Shown piece after piece: positions 1 through 8,707 of a stretch of DNA of 55,643 nt; the first letter of the stretch is position 1; every line of letters begins with the position of its first letter. The position numbers were made by a program, and so were the translations under genes. The notes beneath the pieces are model-generated. The model was not told the DNA's origin. It did no database searches and saw nothing but the letters and a program-made list of their open reading frames with translations. This DNA is from Nitrosomonas sp. (GTDB lineage: Bacteria; Pseudomonadota; Gammaproteobacteria; Burkholderiales; Nitrosomonadaceae): positions 1 through 55,643 of the forward strand of contig JAJHPK010000030.1 in assembly GCA_020890945.1 (NCBI GenBank), read 5' to 3'.

Positions 1-1
1 G

Positions 2-1327
2 TATCGAGCAAAAAAGTATGAAATCCATTTACCATCATTGAATGTTCCCAATATTTCGGTGACAGGCATCTATACCCGCCTAACCGATGAAATCTGGTGG
101 TTGCACCGGTTGCGTAAGATTCATTCGCAAAAATTTGAAAAAGACGCTATTCGACTCGGTTTCGTGCATCAACGCGCTGGCCTCTATGTCAGTGATGAAA
201 CATTCACGAGACGAAAAGAACAGAAAAAACGCAATCGCCGTATCCTCGATGGATTATTGGCAACCAATGAACTCGGCCAATCTTTCACGCTGAGCGAACT
301 GGCAGAACTAGGCATGGCCAATCCTCGCATTCGGCGCAGTGAATTGATGGTGCGCATCTTCGGTTTTGAATATATCGCCAACGAGTTAGGACATGTCGGC
401 GAATTTTATACCATCACTTGCCCATCCAGAATGCATGCCCGATTATCAAAAAGCTGTGAACAAAATCCAAAATATGACGGCACCACGCCGGATCAAACAC
501 AAAAGTATCTCAACAAAGTTTGGGCAAGAATCCGCGCCAAGCTCAAACGAGATAAGCTACCTGTTTACGGCTTTCGCATTGCCGAACCACAACATGACGG
601 CACACCCCATTGGCATATATTGCTATTCATGCCACCCGAACAAGCTGAAAAAGTTGCAAAAATCATACGGCATTATGCGTTAGAAACCCATAGTGAAGAA
701 CCTGGCGCCAAAGAACACCGTTTTACCGCAATCACCATTGATAAAAACAAAGGCACCGCCGTCGGTTATATTGCCAAATACATTTCAAAAAATATCGATG
801 GTCACGGTTTAGAACACGATATCGACGGCACTCCGATACAAGAAGCAGCCGAACGAGTCGAAGCCTGGGCATCGACTTGGAGCATCCGACAATTTCAACA
901 AATTGGCGGCGCACCTGTTTCAATCTGGCGCGAACTAAGAAGAACCAGCGATGCACCCGAAGGCATCCTAGAACAAGCGAGGCTAGCAGCCGATCAAGGC
1001 AAATGGTGGCAATTCATTCAATTGATGGGTGGCACCACCACCCAGCGAAAAGACAACCCGATCAAGCTAATGAAGATCGATTCGCAAGAACGAGGCAAGT
1101 ACGGCGACCCGATTGGAAAGAAAATCTGCGGCGTTGAAACCGATTCAATCCAATTACCGACACGCTCGCATCAATGGCGGATTCAAAAAAAGGAAGTCAG
1201 TACAGAATCAACCGAGCGGCGAAGCGCAAAGCACCTGAGTGGGAGCGACAGCGACCACGAAGCCGCATTTGCGGCGCAGCCGCCTTGGAGTTCTGTTAAT
1301 AACTGTACGGAAAATCAACTGAATTAA
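2..1327 (+). CDS. Phage P2 gpA-type replication endonuclease (5' truncated by window edge)
   Basis: HUH-type rolling-circle replication initiator that nicks an origin and covalently binds the 5' end. The reading frame is open to the first bases of the window, so the gene begins upstream; TTG at 38 is only the first in-window start codon. Visible signatures: the metal-binding HUH motif in TPHWHILLF and, about 65 residues later, the two-tyrosine motif [10 protein letters not shown], typical of the gpA family. The visible part is about 440 residues; gpA proteins are usually longer. The last 60 residues are low-complexity and charged. No other phage gene is visible, so this may be a prophage or plasmid remnant at the edge of an island that also holds the CRISPR locus. 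Family call confident; activity unknown. Confidence 0.85.
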   Translation, partial: YRAKKYEIHLPSLNVPNISVTGIYTRLTDEIWWLHRLRKIHSQKFEKDAIRLGFVHQRAGLYVSDETFTRRKEQKKRNRRILDGLLATNELGQSFTLSELAELGMANPRIRRSELMVRIFGFEYIANELGHVGEFYTITCPSRMHARLSKSCEQNPKYDGTTPDQTQKYLNKVWARIRAKLKRDKLPVYGFRIAEPQHDGTPHWHILLFMPPEQAEKVAKIIRHYALETHSEEPGAKEHRFTAITIDKNKGTAVGYIAKYISKNIDGHGLEHDIDGTPIQEAAERVEAWASTWSIRQFQQIGGAPVSIWRELRRTSDAPEGILEQARLAADQGKWWQFIQLMGGTTTQRKDNPIKLMKIDSQERGKYGDPIGKKICGVETDSIQLPTRSHQWRIQKKEVSTESTERRSAKHLSGSDSDHEAAFAAQPPWSSVNNCTENQLN

Positions 1328-1381
1328 TATTACTAGCAAAAAATAAACCAAATAATTATCAGATTGAAATTTCAAAAGCAC

Positions 1382-1470
1382 TAAAGACAAGCCGCCTATA
1401 GCGGCTCCCTCATTTGGTGCATCTTTCTGCTTGTTAGCGTCCAGAGCACAAATCCCAATATACTGTTACA
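1382..1470 (-). ncRNA. tracrRNA of the type II-C CRISPR system
   Basis: Read on the minus strand, the 5' part contains an anti-repeat with 20 continuous bases (ATATTGGGATTTGTGCTCTG) complementary to the crRNA repeat. After an internal bulge, AAC can pair again with the repeat's 5' GUU. Downstream come a small GCA/UGC hairpin and a strong AGCCGC-loop-GCGGCT hairpin (1390-1406) followed by TTGTCTTT, a plausible intrinsic terminator. A consensus-like promoter lies immediately upstream. Predicted length is about 89 nt. Ends are inferred from promoter and terminator, not mapped. It would pair with pre-crRNA for Cas9 loading and, where used, RNase III processing. Confidence 0.85.
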
Positions 1471-1499
1471 TTGCGCATTCTAATAACAGACTATAAAAT
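1471..1499 (+). promoter_or_regulatory. Predicted cas9 operon promoter overlapping the tracrRNA promoter
   Basis: On the plus strand TTGCGC (1471-1476), 17-nt spacer, TAAAAT (1494-1499). It occupies the same DNA as the divergent tracrRNA promoter. The -35 box is weak, so this is less certain than the tracrRNA promoter. Confidence 0.5.
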
Positions 1500-1505
1500 A
1501 GTCAA
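1477..1505 (-). promoter_or_regulatory. Predicted sigma-70 promoter of tracrRNA
   Basis: On the minus strand TTGACT (1505-1500), a 17-nt spacer, then TAGAAT (1482-1477). The start site would be near 1470, just before the anti-repeat. Confidence 0.7.
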
Positions 1506-1546
1506 TAGAATCATATAGAAATCTACTCTCAAGTGGAGAATTTACC

Positions 1547-4500
1547 ATGCTGCATAAGATGCGCTATCGTCTGGCGCTAGATTTAGGATCAACTTCACTA
1601 GGCTGGGCGATGATTAGGCTGGGCGCTAACCAACAACCCTGCGCAGTCATCAAAGCAGGTGTTCGTATTTTTTCAAATGGCCGTAATCCTAAAGATGGTT
1701 CTTCTTTAGCTGTAACACGCCGCGAAGCACGCGCCATGCGTCGTCGCCGTGACCGTTTGCTCAAACGCAAGACACGCATGATACGCACACTTATAGAATA
1801 TGGTTTTTTTCCTGTCGAAGAAATACAGCGTAAAGCACTGGAAACCATGAATCCTTTTGCTCTTCGTGCCAAAGGATTGGATGAAGCACTCACGCCCCCT
1901 GAATTTGGCCGCGCATTGTTTCATATTAATCAACGTCGCGGATTCAAGAGCAATCGTAAAACCGACAAAAAAGATAATGATAGCGGTGCGTTAAAGACTG
2001 CCATCAACAAACTGCGCGAAACACTTAGAGCAGAAAACTGCCGTACAGTGGGTGAATGGTTGCACAAGCGTAATGAAACAAATCAAACCGTTCGTGCCCG
2101 CTATCGTCAGAATAAAACCATAAAGGAAGATGGCAAGACAAGAATTGATAAATATTATGATCTATACATTGATCGCGCGATGATTGAGCATGAGTTTGAT
2201 CAACTATGGAAAAAACAAGCGGAATTGAATGCATCCTTGTTCACCGAAGCTGCTCGCGCCGACCTGAAAGATGTTCTGCTCCATCAGCGCCCACTTAAAC
2301 CTGTTAAACCCGGGCGTTGTACATTCATGCCAGACGAAGAGCGTGCGCCGCTGGCTTTACCCAGCACCCAAAGGTTCCGCATGTATCAGGAGGTTAATAA
2401 TCTACGTATCCTGCGGGAAGGATTGAAGGAAGAATCGCTGACTTTGCAGCAGCGTGATGAGCTGATTGCCGCACTGGAAAAAAACAGTAAACGCACCTTT
2501 ACGCAAATCAAGAAATTACTTGGGGTTGGTGGTGCGGTTCAGTTCAATATTGAAGATCCGAAACGTGAGGAACTCAAAGGCAATATCACCAGCGCTATTC
2601 TTGGTAAGAAAGAACATTTTGGCGATGCCTGGTTTGTATTTGATGAAACCAAACAAGATACCATCGTGTTGCAATTGATCAAAGAAGAAAACGAAGCCAA
2701 GCTTGTACGCTGGCTGCAAGATGAGACTGGTATTGATGAAAAATGCGCGGAATCTATCGCTAATGTAGGATTGCCAGAAGGCTATGGCAGCCTATGTACA
2801 AAAGCACTGGCACGCATTCTGCCGGAATTGCGCCGTGATATAGTGACCTATGACAAAGCTGTGCAAGCCGCTGGTTTTGAGCATCATAGTCGGCTTGGCT
2901 CAAACACTGAAATTCCCGGCATCACCTGCAAGATCGAAAGTATTGATCAGGATTCAGGTGAAATCAAGGAATTCCACATTCACAAGGAACTGCCGTACTA
3001 CGGCGAATATCTTCAACGTCATGTCGGTTTTGGCAGCGGCAAACCAGAAGATCCTGCTGAGAAACGTTATGGAAAAATAGCCAACCCCACCGTGCATATC
3101 GGATTGAACCAAGTTCGCCTAGTGGTAAATGCTCTTATCAAGCGTTATGGATACCCCAGTGAAGTGATTGTTGAAGTGGCGCGTGACTTAAAACAAAGCA
3201 AAGCTCAGCGCGATGAAGAAAACAAGCGGCAAATCGAGAATCAGAATCGCAATAAGCGATTGCGCACTATCATTGCAGAGACTTTACAGATTAGCGAAGA
3301 GCGTGTCAGGCGCGACGACATTGAAAAAATGATCTTGTGGGAGGAGCTTAATCCAAGAAATGTCGCAGACCGCCATTGCCCGTATTCCGGGGCGCAAATC
3401 AGTGCCACTATGCTGTTAAGCGATGAAGTGGAAATTGAACATATTCTGCCTTTTTCGCAAACACTCGACGACAGCCTTAACAACAAAACGGTGGCACTCC
3501 GCCAGGTCAATCGTATCAAAGGTAATCGCACGCCTTGGGATGCACGGAACGATTTTGCCGCTCAAGGCTGGGGCTATGCAAGTATTCTCGCCAGAGCTGA
3601 ACTTATGCCCAAAGCCAAGCGTTATCGCTTTGGCGAAGATGGCTACCAACACTGGCTGAAAGACGATGCGGGATTTTTGGCACGAGCACTAAACGACACT
3701 CGCCACCTCAGCAAAGTAACACGTGAATACATGAGTTTGGTTTGCCCTAATACGCGCGTTATTCCGGGGCGTATGACAGCCATGCTGCGCGCGAAATTCG
3801 GTCTGAACGACGTTCTTGGTTTAAATGGTGAAAAGAACCGCAACGATCATCGCCACCATGCAGTTGATGCCTGCGTGATTGCTGTGACGGATCAAGGTTT
3901 GTTGCAGCGTTTTGCCAAAGCCAGCGCTAGTGCGCGCGAACGTCAGCTTAATCGCTTGGTAGAGAAAATGCCATTGCCGTGGGAAAGATACCGAGAACAC
4001 GTGCAGCGTGCCATTGATGCCATCTGGGTTAGTCATAAGCCAGATCATGCTTATCAGGGTGGATTTTTTGACTCAACAATTTATGGATTAAGAGGAAAGG
4101 GAAAAGCTACATATCGACAGGAAATTGATGGTCAACGTCAAAGGCTCATCTTAAATCGTGAGGTGGTTAGTTTTACAGACAATAAAGCAAAGTCACAAAG
4201 CGGTTATCGGCATGGGCTAGAAGAAGACGGCACTCCTAAACCTTACATGGGACTGTGGAGTCGCAGCAATTATTGCATTGAAATAATCAAAACAGAAAGC
4301 GGTGGCTGGTCAGGTGAGGTTATTGAACGCTATCGAGCCTACCAAATTGTTGCGAAATTTGGCGAAGCAAGATTAAAACATCGTACGTTAAGCATAGATG
4401 GAAAACCATTAATAATGAGGCTACTGATTGATGATTATATCCGCGCGGAGATTAACGGGAGAATGCAATTATTGTGTGTGCTGAAAATCAATAGTACTGG

Positions 4501-4726
4501 AGCTATTACTTTCGTTCTGCATAACGAATCAAATATCAGTGCACGCTATTTCGCAAAGCTCTCTGCACAGAAAGACCAGAAAGCTGGAAAAACATTCAAT
4601 GCATCGGCGTTAGAAGATAATTTCTTCCAAAAAAGTATCTCGCCAGAAAGCCTACGCGCTATTAAAGCGCGTCGCGTCACCGTTTCACCCATTGGCGAAC
4701 TTAACGATTCTGGTTTCGAGGAATAA
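1547..4726 (+). CDS. cas9: CRISPR-associated endonuclease Cas9, type II-C
   Basis: RNA-guided DNA endonuclease, 1059 aa, a size typical of compact II-C Cas9. RuvC-I is LALDLGSTSLGW with catalytic Asp12. An arginine-rich bridge helix spans about 58-80. RuvC-II is IVEVARDL (Glu near 543). HNH is EVEIEHILPFSQTLDDS with catalytic His near 632 and NNKTVA following. RuvC-III is HHAVDACV near 769-775. The C-terminal 200 residues would form the wedge/PAM-interacting region. All catalytic residues are present, so it should cut both strands. The start ATG has GGAG 8 nt upstream; ATG at 1559 is a less likely alternative. First gene of cas9-cas1-cas2; absence of csn2 and cas4 supports II-C. Confidence 0.97.
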   Translation: MLHKMRYRLALDLGSTSLGWAMIRLGANQQPCAVIKAGVRIFSNGRNPKDGSSLAVTRREARAMRRRRDRLLKRKTRMIRTLIEYGFFPVEEIQRKALETMNPFALRAKGLDEALTPPEFGRALFHINQRRGFKSNRKTDKKDNDSGALKTAINKLRETLRAENCRTVGEWLHKRNETNQTVRARYRQNKTIKEDGKTRIDKYYDLYIDRAMIEHEFDQLWKKQAELNASLFTEAARADLKDVLLHQRPLKPVKPGRCTFMPDEERAPLALPSTQRFRMYQEVNNLRILREGLKEESLTLQQRDELIAALEKNSKRTFTQIKKLLGVGGAVQFNIEDPKREELKGNITSAILGKKEHFGDAWFVFDETKQDTIVLQLIKEENEAKLVRWLQDETGIDEKCAESIANVGLPEGYGSLCTKALARILPELRRDIVTYDKAVQAAGFEHHSRLGSNTEIPGITCKIESIDQDSGEIKEFHIHKELPYYGEYLQRHVGFGSGKPEDPAEKRYGKIANPTVHIGLNQVRLVVNALIKRYGYPSEVIVEVARDLKQSKAQRDEENKRQIENQNRNKRLRTIIAETLQISEERVRRDDIEKMILWEELNPRNVADRHCPYSGAQISATMLLSDEVEIEHILPFSQTLDDSLNNKTVALRQVNRIKGNRTPWDARNDFAAQGWGYASILARAELMPKAKRYRFGEDGYQHWLKDDAGFLARALNDTRHLSKVTREYMSLVCPNTRVIPGRMTAMLRAKFGLNDVLGLNGEKNRNDHRHHAVDACVIAVTDQGLLQRFAKASASARERQLNRLVEKMPLPWERYREHVQRAIDAIWVSHKPDHAYQGGFFDSTIYGLRGKGKATYRQEIDGQRQRLILNREVVSFTDNKAKSQSGYRHGLEEDGTPKPYMGLWSRSNYCIEIIKTESGGWSGEVIERYRAYQIVAKFGEARLKHRTLSIDGKPLIMRLLIDDYIRAEINGRMQLLCVLKINSTGAITFVLHNESNISARYFAKLSAQKDQKAGKTFNASALEDNFFQKSISPESLRAIKARRVTVSPIGELNDSGFEE

Positions 4727-4731
4727 TTGGA

Positions 4732-5661
4732 ATGATTGGGCGTATCGTTGAAGTAGCAGATGACCGGCGTCATCTGTTCCTATCACGCGGTTTTCTGGTG
4801 GTAAAAGATACCGATGGCGAACGCAAGGAATTGGGACAGATACCGCTGGACGATATTGCCGCTGTTATCGCCAATGCACATGGTTTGAGCTATACCAATA
4901 ACCTCTTGGTAGCGTTGGCCGAGCGCTGCGCTCCTTTTGTACTATGTGCCGCTAATCACAATGCGGTAGGCATGGTGCTGACGATAGATGGCAACTATCA
5001 ACAAGCAAAACGATTTGACGCCCAGCTTGCTGCTAGTCAACCGCTTAAAAAGCGTCTTTGGGCAGAAATTGTCAAGTCAAAACTGCAACAACAGGCTGAT
5101 GCATTGGAAGCTGCGGGTTCACCATTTATTCCTCTGTCTGCTTTAGTCCGGAAAGTGCGTTCGGGTGATCCGGACAATCTCGAAGCCCAAGGAGCGCGGC
5201 GTTATTGGGGGCTGCTATTTGGAGATGATTTCCGCCGAGATCAACAAAGTGATGGCCTTAATGCCATGCTCAACTATGGTTATACCGTTTTACGCGCAGC
5301 TACCGCGCGCGCAGTGGTTGCTGCAGGATTGCATCCAACCATTGGATTGCATCACAGTAACGAGGGCAATGCCATGCGGTTAGTGGATGACTTAATGGAG
5401 CCTTTTCGCCCTGTGATAGATTTGAAAGTCTGGCAATTGTATCGACATGGGGAAACGCAGGTAACACCAGAAAGCAAACGTGAATTGGTAAGAACGCTAT
5501 ACAATGATATGCAAACTAGCGCAGGCGCAACTCCTTTGATAGTTTGTACGCAGAAGCTTGCCGTCTCGCTAGCTCAAGTTTTTATGGGGGAGAAAAACAA
5601 ACTGGATTTGCCTTTGCCAGGATTGCCACTCGACCTAGCGTCATCATTTCAGGAAGATTAA
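4732..5661 (+). CDS. cas1: CRISPR-associated endonuclease Cas1, type II
   Basis: Integrase subunit of the Cas1-Cas2 adaptation complex that inserts new spacers at the leader-side repeat. Its length of 309 aa is normal for type II Cas1. Metal-binding residues are visible: Glu151 in DNLEAQGARRYW, His207/208 in LHHSNEGNAMRLVDD, and a downstream acidic residue in LMEPFRP. The start lies 5 nt after the cas9 stop, so the two are almost certainly co-transcribed and probably translationally coupled. The frame is intact, so adaptation could be functional. Confidence 0.97.
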   Translation: MIGRIVEVADDRRHLFLSRGFLVVKDTDGERKELGQIPLDDIAAVIANAHGLSYTNNLLVALAERCAPFVLCAANHNAVGMVLTIDGNYQQAKRFDAQLAASQPLKKRLWAEIVKSKLQQQADALEAAGSPFIPLSALVRKVRSGDPDNLEAQGARRYWGLLFGDDFRRDQQSDGLNAMLNYGYTVLRAATARAVVAAGLHPTIGLHHSNEGNAMRLVDDLMEPFRPVIDLKVWQLYRHGETQVTPESKRELVRTLYNDMQTSAGATPLIVCTQKLAVSLAQVFMGEKNKLDLPLPGLPLDLASSFQED

Positions 5662-5667
5662 CGTGCC

Positions 5668-5994
5668 ATGCTTTCTGGATATCGGCTAATGTGGATCATA
5701 GTCATGTTCGATTTACCTGTCGTTGAGAAAGCTGAACGCAAAGCGGCAACGGATTTTCGTAATACTCTGCTAGATATGGGGTTTGAAATGTCGCAATTCT
5801 CTGTTTATATGCGTTTCTGTAGCAGTCAAAGTCAGATCGATACGTATTGCGCGCAGGTAGAAAGAAATTTACCTGTTGGAGGTAGAGTAAATATCTTGCA
5901 ATTTACCGACAAGCAATACGAACGCATTATTACCTTTAGCGGAAAAGCCAAACAATCGAGCAAAAAACCACCTGAGCAGTATGAACTTTTCTGA
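5668..5994 (+). CDS. cas2: CRISPR-associated protein Cas2
   Basis: Small ferredoxin-fold protein that dimerises and bridges two Cas1 dimers in the spacer-integration complex. The family signature MWIIVMFDLPV near residues 8-18 carries the conserved Asp after the first strand. Total 108 aa, normal. The gene begins 6 nt after the cas1 stop. ATG at 5689 (directly at MWIIV) is an alternative start. It is the last gene of the cas operon; about 70 bp separates it from the first repeat of the array, and that gap is filled by an A/T-rich tract and a perfect palindrome. Confidence 0.95.
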   Translation: MLSGYRLMWIIVMFDLPVVEKAERKAATDFRNTLLDMGFEMSQFSVYMRFCSSQSQIDTYCAQVERNLPVGGRVNILQFTDKQYERIITFSGKAKQSSKKPPEQYELF

Positions 5995-6020
5995 AGATTA
6001 TCAAATTTTTTATTCTAGCA

Positions 6021-6060
6021 TGCACATTAACCTTATGAATAATCATAAGGTTAATGTGCA
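6021..6060. terminator. Perfect 18-bp palindrome between cas2 and the CRISPR array
   Basis: Left arm TGCACATTAACCTTATGA (6021-6038), 4-nt loop ATAA, right arm 6043-6060 is its exact reverse complement. It ends 3 bp before the first repeat. No U-run follows on either strand, so it is not a textbook intrinsic terminator. It sits where cas transcription (+) and array transcription (-) converge, and at the presumed leader end. Role as terminator or adaptation element is inference. Confidence 0.6.
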
Positions 6061-6063
6061 GAT

Positions 6064-7088
6064 AGTTTAGCATATTGGGATTTGTGCTCTGACCGGAACA
6101 GCAGCTATTTTTAGCTTCACATTTGCATCAGTTTAGCATATTGGGATTTGTGCTCTGACCGGAACTCTCGCAATCACTGATTGATAGTGTCTTGTAGTTT
6201 AGCATATTGGGATTTGTGCTCTGACCGGAACTTCCCAAATTCGCGAGCGGCACCAATTTTGAGTTTAGCATATTGGGATTTGTGCTCTGACCGGAACATA
6301 CCGGTCCGGTTGTGTTTGTGCCGTTTAGTTTAGCATATTGGGATTTGTGCTCTGACCGGAACTGTGGTGGGATTCGCTACGGGACACGACGAAAGTTTAG
6401 CATATTGGGATTTGTGCTCTGACCGGAACTCCTCGTACCTCGTCGTCAAAATCGAATCCAGTTTAGCATATTGGGATTTGTGCTCTGACCGGAACTAGAA
6501 ATGAATCAACAAAACGGGCATCATTAGTTTAGCATATTGGGATTTGTGCTCTGACCGGAACAATGGCCTGAATATTGTTCATCGACAAGGGAGTTTAGCA
6601 TATTGGGATTTGTGCTCTGACCGGAACATTTTCAGCCCACTTGTGATTTTGCCACTGAGTTTAGCATATTGGGATTTGTGCTCTGACCGGAACTAACCCA
6701 GTGTCTTGTAATCGAATTCTAAAAGTTTAGCATATTGGGATTTGTGCTCTGACCGGAACACAGTAGGGTAGAGGTGCGCTGTGATGGTAGTTTAGCATAT
6801 TGGGATTTGTGCTCTGACCGGAACTAGTGACACCTTCCCCCGCTAACGCAAGCCAGTTTAGCATATTGGGATTTGTGCTCTGACCGGAACATAACTGTAG
6901 CTTTCCAAGTCTTGACATGAAGTTTAGCATATTGGGATTTGTGCTCTGACCGGAACATAATTTAGTCGGTCAATTGGCTGCGTATAAGTTTAGCATATTG
7001 GGATTTGTGCTCTGACCGGAACAAGACTTCGTTGCTTTACGAAAAGCAAAACAGTTTAGCATATTGGGATTTGTGCTCTGACCGAAAT
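6064..7088 (-). CRISPR. Type II-C CRISPR array, 16 repeats and 15 spacers
   Basis: Repeats are 36 bp. On the plus strand each begins AGTTTAGCATATTGGG and ends CTCTGACCGGAAC. Starts: 6064, 6130, 6196, 6262, 6327, 6394, 6460, 6526, 6592, 6658, 6724, 6789, 6855, 6921, 6987, 7053. Spacers are 29-31 bp, mostly 30, and all differ. Fifteen repeats appear identical; the last (7053-7088) has two changes at positions 33 and 36. The tracrRNA anti-repeat fixes the crRNA strand as minus. On that strand the repeat ends in TATGCTAAACT, resembling an extended -10 (TGC-TAAACT), as in II-C arrays where each repeat carries a promoter. No spacer was seen to match the rest of the window by eye. Confidence 0.97.
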
Positions 7089-7391
7089 CTATCCAGGCAA
7101 ATCCACTTTTCTTCTTACCAATAGAATTTGTCAAGATTTAATGCTATATATCTTCTAAATTTAGATCGGTTGAGAAACAAATTTCTCTCTAGAAAAACCA
7201 CAACCCATTCATTTTAAGCTGACAAAAACAAGAATATAGCCAGTAAGTTTCTGTTTATAAATTTGAATTGCTTCGTAATCTTATTTTCTAAAATAAGTTT
7301 TACATTTTCTTTTTATACTTGTTTTACTGTCTACATAGCGTCTACATGAATAATGGAATTTTATATAATTCATCTCAAGTTATTGATTTAT
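7089..7391. other. A/T-rich intergenic region between the array and tRNA-Thr
   Basis: About 300 bp, strongly A/T-rich, with no convincing coding sequence. It contains the direct repeat GTCTACAT at 7329-7336 and 7340-7347 (11-bp period), reminiscent of integrase arm sites or a degenerate attachment region next to the tRNA 3' end. It could be mistaken for a CRISPR leader, but the degenerate repeat lies on this side. Confidence 0.4.
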
Positions 7392-7467
<76 letters not shown>

Positions 7468-7489
7468 TTCGGATGCAAATGAACGCGTC

Positions 7490-7518
7490 ATTATAGTGAT
7501 TCGTGCAATCGCCCGCAA
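7490..7518 (-). promoter_or_regulatory. Predicted promoter of tRNA-Thr
   Basis: On the minus strand TTGCGG (7518-7513), 17-nt spacer, perfect TATAAT (7495-7490), about 23 nt upstream of the mature tRNA 5' end. Confidence 0.65.
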
Positions 7519-7619
7519 ATCAAAATCTGATTTTGGAGAAAATTAATGATAATGGATTAAGTTCGGCGAAATTCGTTAAAAATATGTACATTTTGACTAT
7601 AACAGTACATAATTAGCTA

Positions 7620-8087
7620 ATGAATGAAAAAGAATATACAGCGACTAATATTTTAATTCTTCACGGACCGAATTTGAATTTGCTAGGTACGCGCGAGCCG
7701 GAGATTTACGGCGCTGTTACACTCCAAGATATTAACAGAAATTTGAGTAAATTAGCTGCAAATGCGGACATCAAGATTGATTTTTTTCAAAATAACGCTG
7801 AATTTGCGTTGATTGATAGAGTGCAGCTTTGCATGACAGATGGTACAGATTTCATAATTATCAATCCGGCCGCTTATACACATACCAGTGTTGCCTTGCG
7901 CGATGCGTTGGCTGCCGTGAAGATACCTTTTATTGAAGTACATATATCGAATATTTATTCTCGTGAATCGTTCCGTCAGCATTCTTATTTCTCAGATCTG
8001 GCGATCGGTGTCATTAGTGGTTTAGGCGTCAAAGGGTATGAGCTCGCATTGCAATACGCTTTAGATCCAAATCAGCTACACAATTAA
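7620..8087 (+). CDS. aroQ: Type II 3-dehydroquinate dehydratase
   Basis: Third step of the shikimate pathway: dehydrates 3-dehydroquinate to 3-dehydroshikimate in the cytosol, as a dodecamer in this family. Family signatures: [18 protein letters not shown] (catalytic Tyr and Arg), [32 protein letters not shown] (Asn/His substrate contacts) and [20 protein letters not shown]. At 155 aa it is normal length. The first 9 residues are extra relative to many homologues and no clear Shine-Dalgarno precedes the ATG, so the start is a little uncertain. It heads the conserved aroQ-accB-accC-prmA cluster and is separated from the tRNA by its own upstream region. Confidence 0.96.
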   Translation: MNEKEYTATNILILHGPNLNLLGTREPEIYGAVTLQDINRNLSKLAANADIKIDFFQNNAEFALIDRVQLCMTDGTDFIIINPAAYTHTSVALRDALAAVKIPFIEVHISNIYSRESFRQHSYFSDLAIGVISGLGVKGYELALQYALDPNQLHN

Positions 8088-8182
8088 AGTACCTATTGCA
8101 TTTAACTTACTGCTATTTAGAAGATAAGTAATTGCAGTTATTTAACTATTATTTTGAGTGACCATTTTGCAGGAAAATTGAC

Positions 8183-8677
8183 ATGGATTTGAGAAAGCTT
8201 AAGAAGCTCATTGAGTTAGTCGAAGAATCGAGCATTGCCGAACTGGAAATTACTGAGGGTGAAGAAAAAGTACGGATCAGTAAATCCGGCTCAGCTAACG
8301 CTATGCCAAATTATGCTTTTATGCCCCCCATCATGCAGCAGTCCATGCAACAATCACCGGCACTAACAGCGGGCACTGCATCGCCACTCGATAATCAAAA
8401 ATCTGCCAGCAACGAACCTTCGGATACTAATCGCATACCTGACGGCCATATGGTCAAATCGCCTATGGTAGGTACATTTTATCGCTCGGCTTCTCCAGGA
8501 TCGAATCCATTTGTGGAAATCGGTCAAACGGTAAAAGTTGGCGATACGCTGTGCATTATCGAAGCAATGAAATTGCTCAACGAGATAGAAGCTGACAAAA
8601 ATGGCGTCATTAAAGCGATCCTGCCGGATAATGGCCAGCCCGTGGAATATGGCGAACCTCTATTTGTGATCGAATGA
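8183..8677 (+). CDS. accB: Acetyl-CoA carboxylase biotin carboxyl carrier protein
   Basis: Carries biotin between the biotin carboxylase and carboxyltransferase halves of acetyl-CoA carboxylase, the first step of fatty acid synthesis. The N-terminal helix region (1-40) binds AccC. A Pro/Ala/Ser/Gln-rich linker (about 45-90) follows, and the C-terminal biotinyl domain contains [15 protein letters not shown] with the biotinylated lysine; the biotinyl domain also shows [22 protein letters not shown]. At 164 aa it is the usual length. It is followed after 30 bp by accC, the standard operon pairing. Confidence 0.97.
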   Translation: MDLRKLKKLIELVEESSIAELEITEGEEKVRISKSGSANAMPNYAFMPPIMQQSMQQSPALTAGTASPLDNQKSASNEPSDTNRIPDGHMVKSPMVGTFYRSASPGSNPFVEIGQTVKVGDTLCIIEAMKLLNEIEADKNGVIKAILPDNGQPVEYGEPLFVIE

Positions 8678-8707
8678 TGGATTCAATCACGAGCCAATAA
8701 AAATATT

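Noticed and set aside
1420-1546. tracrRNA on the plus strand
   Set aside because: The anti-repeat is followed on plus by no hairpin or terminator and would run into cas9; the minus strand has promoter, hairpins and terminator in the right order.
6727-6930. 67-aa minus-strand ORF with repeated SGQSTNPNMLN units
   Set aside because: It is the translation of CRISPR repeats and spacers, not a gene.
7089-7391. A/T-rich strip as the CRISPR leader
   Set aside because: It looks leader-like, but crRNA polarity from the tracrRNA and the degenerate repeat on this side place the growing end next to cas2.
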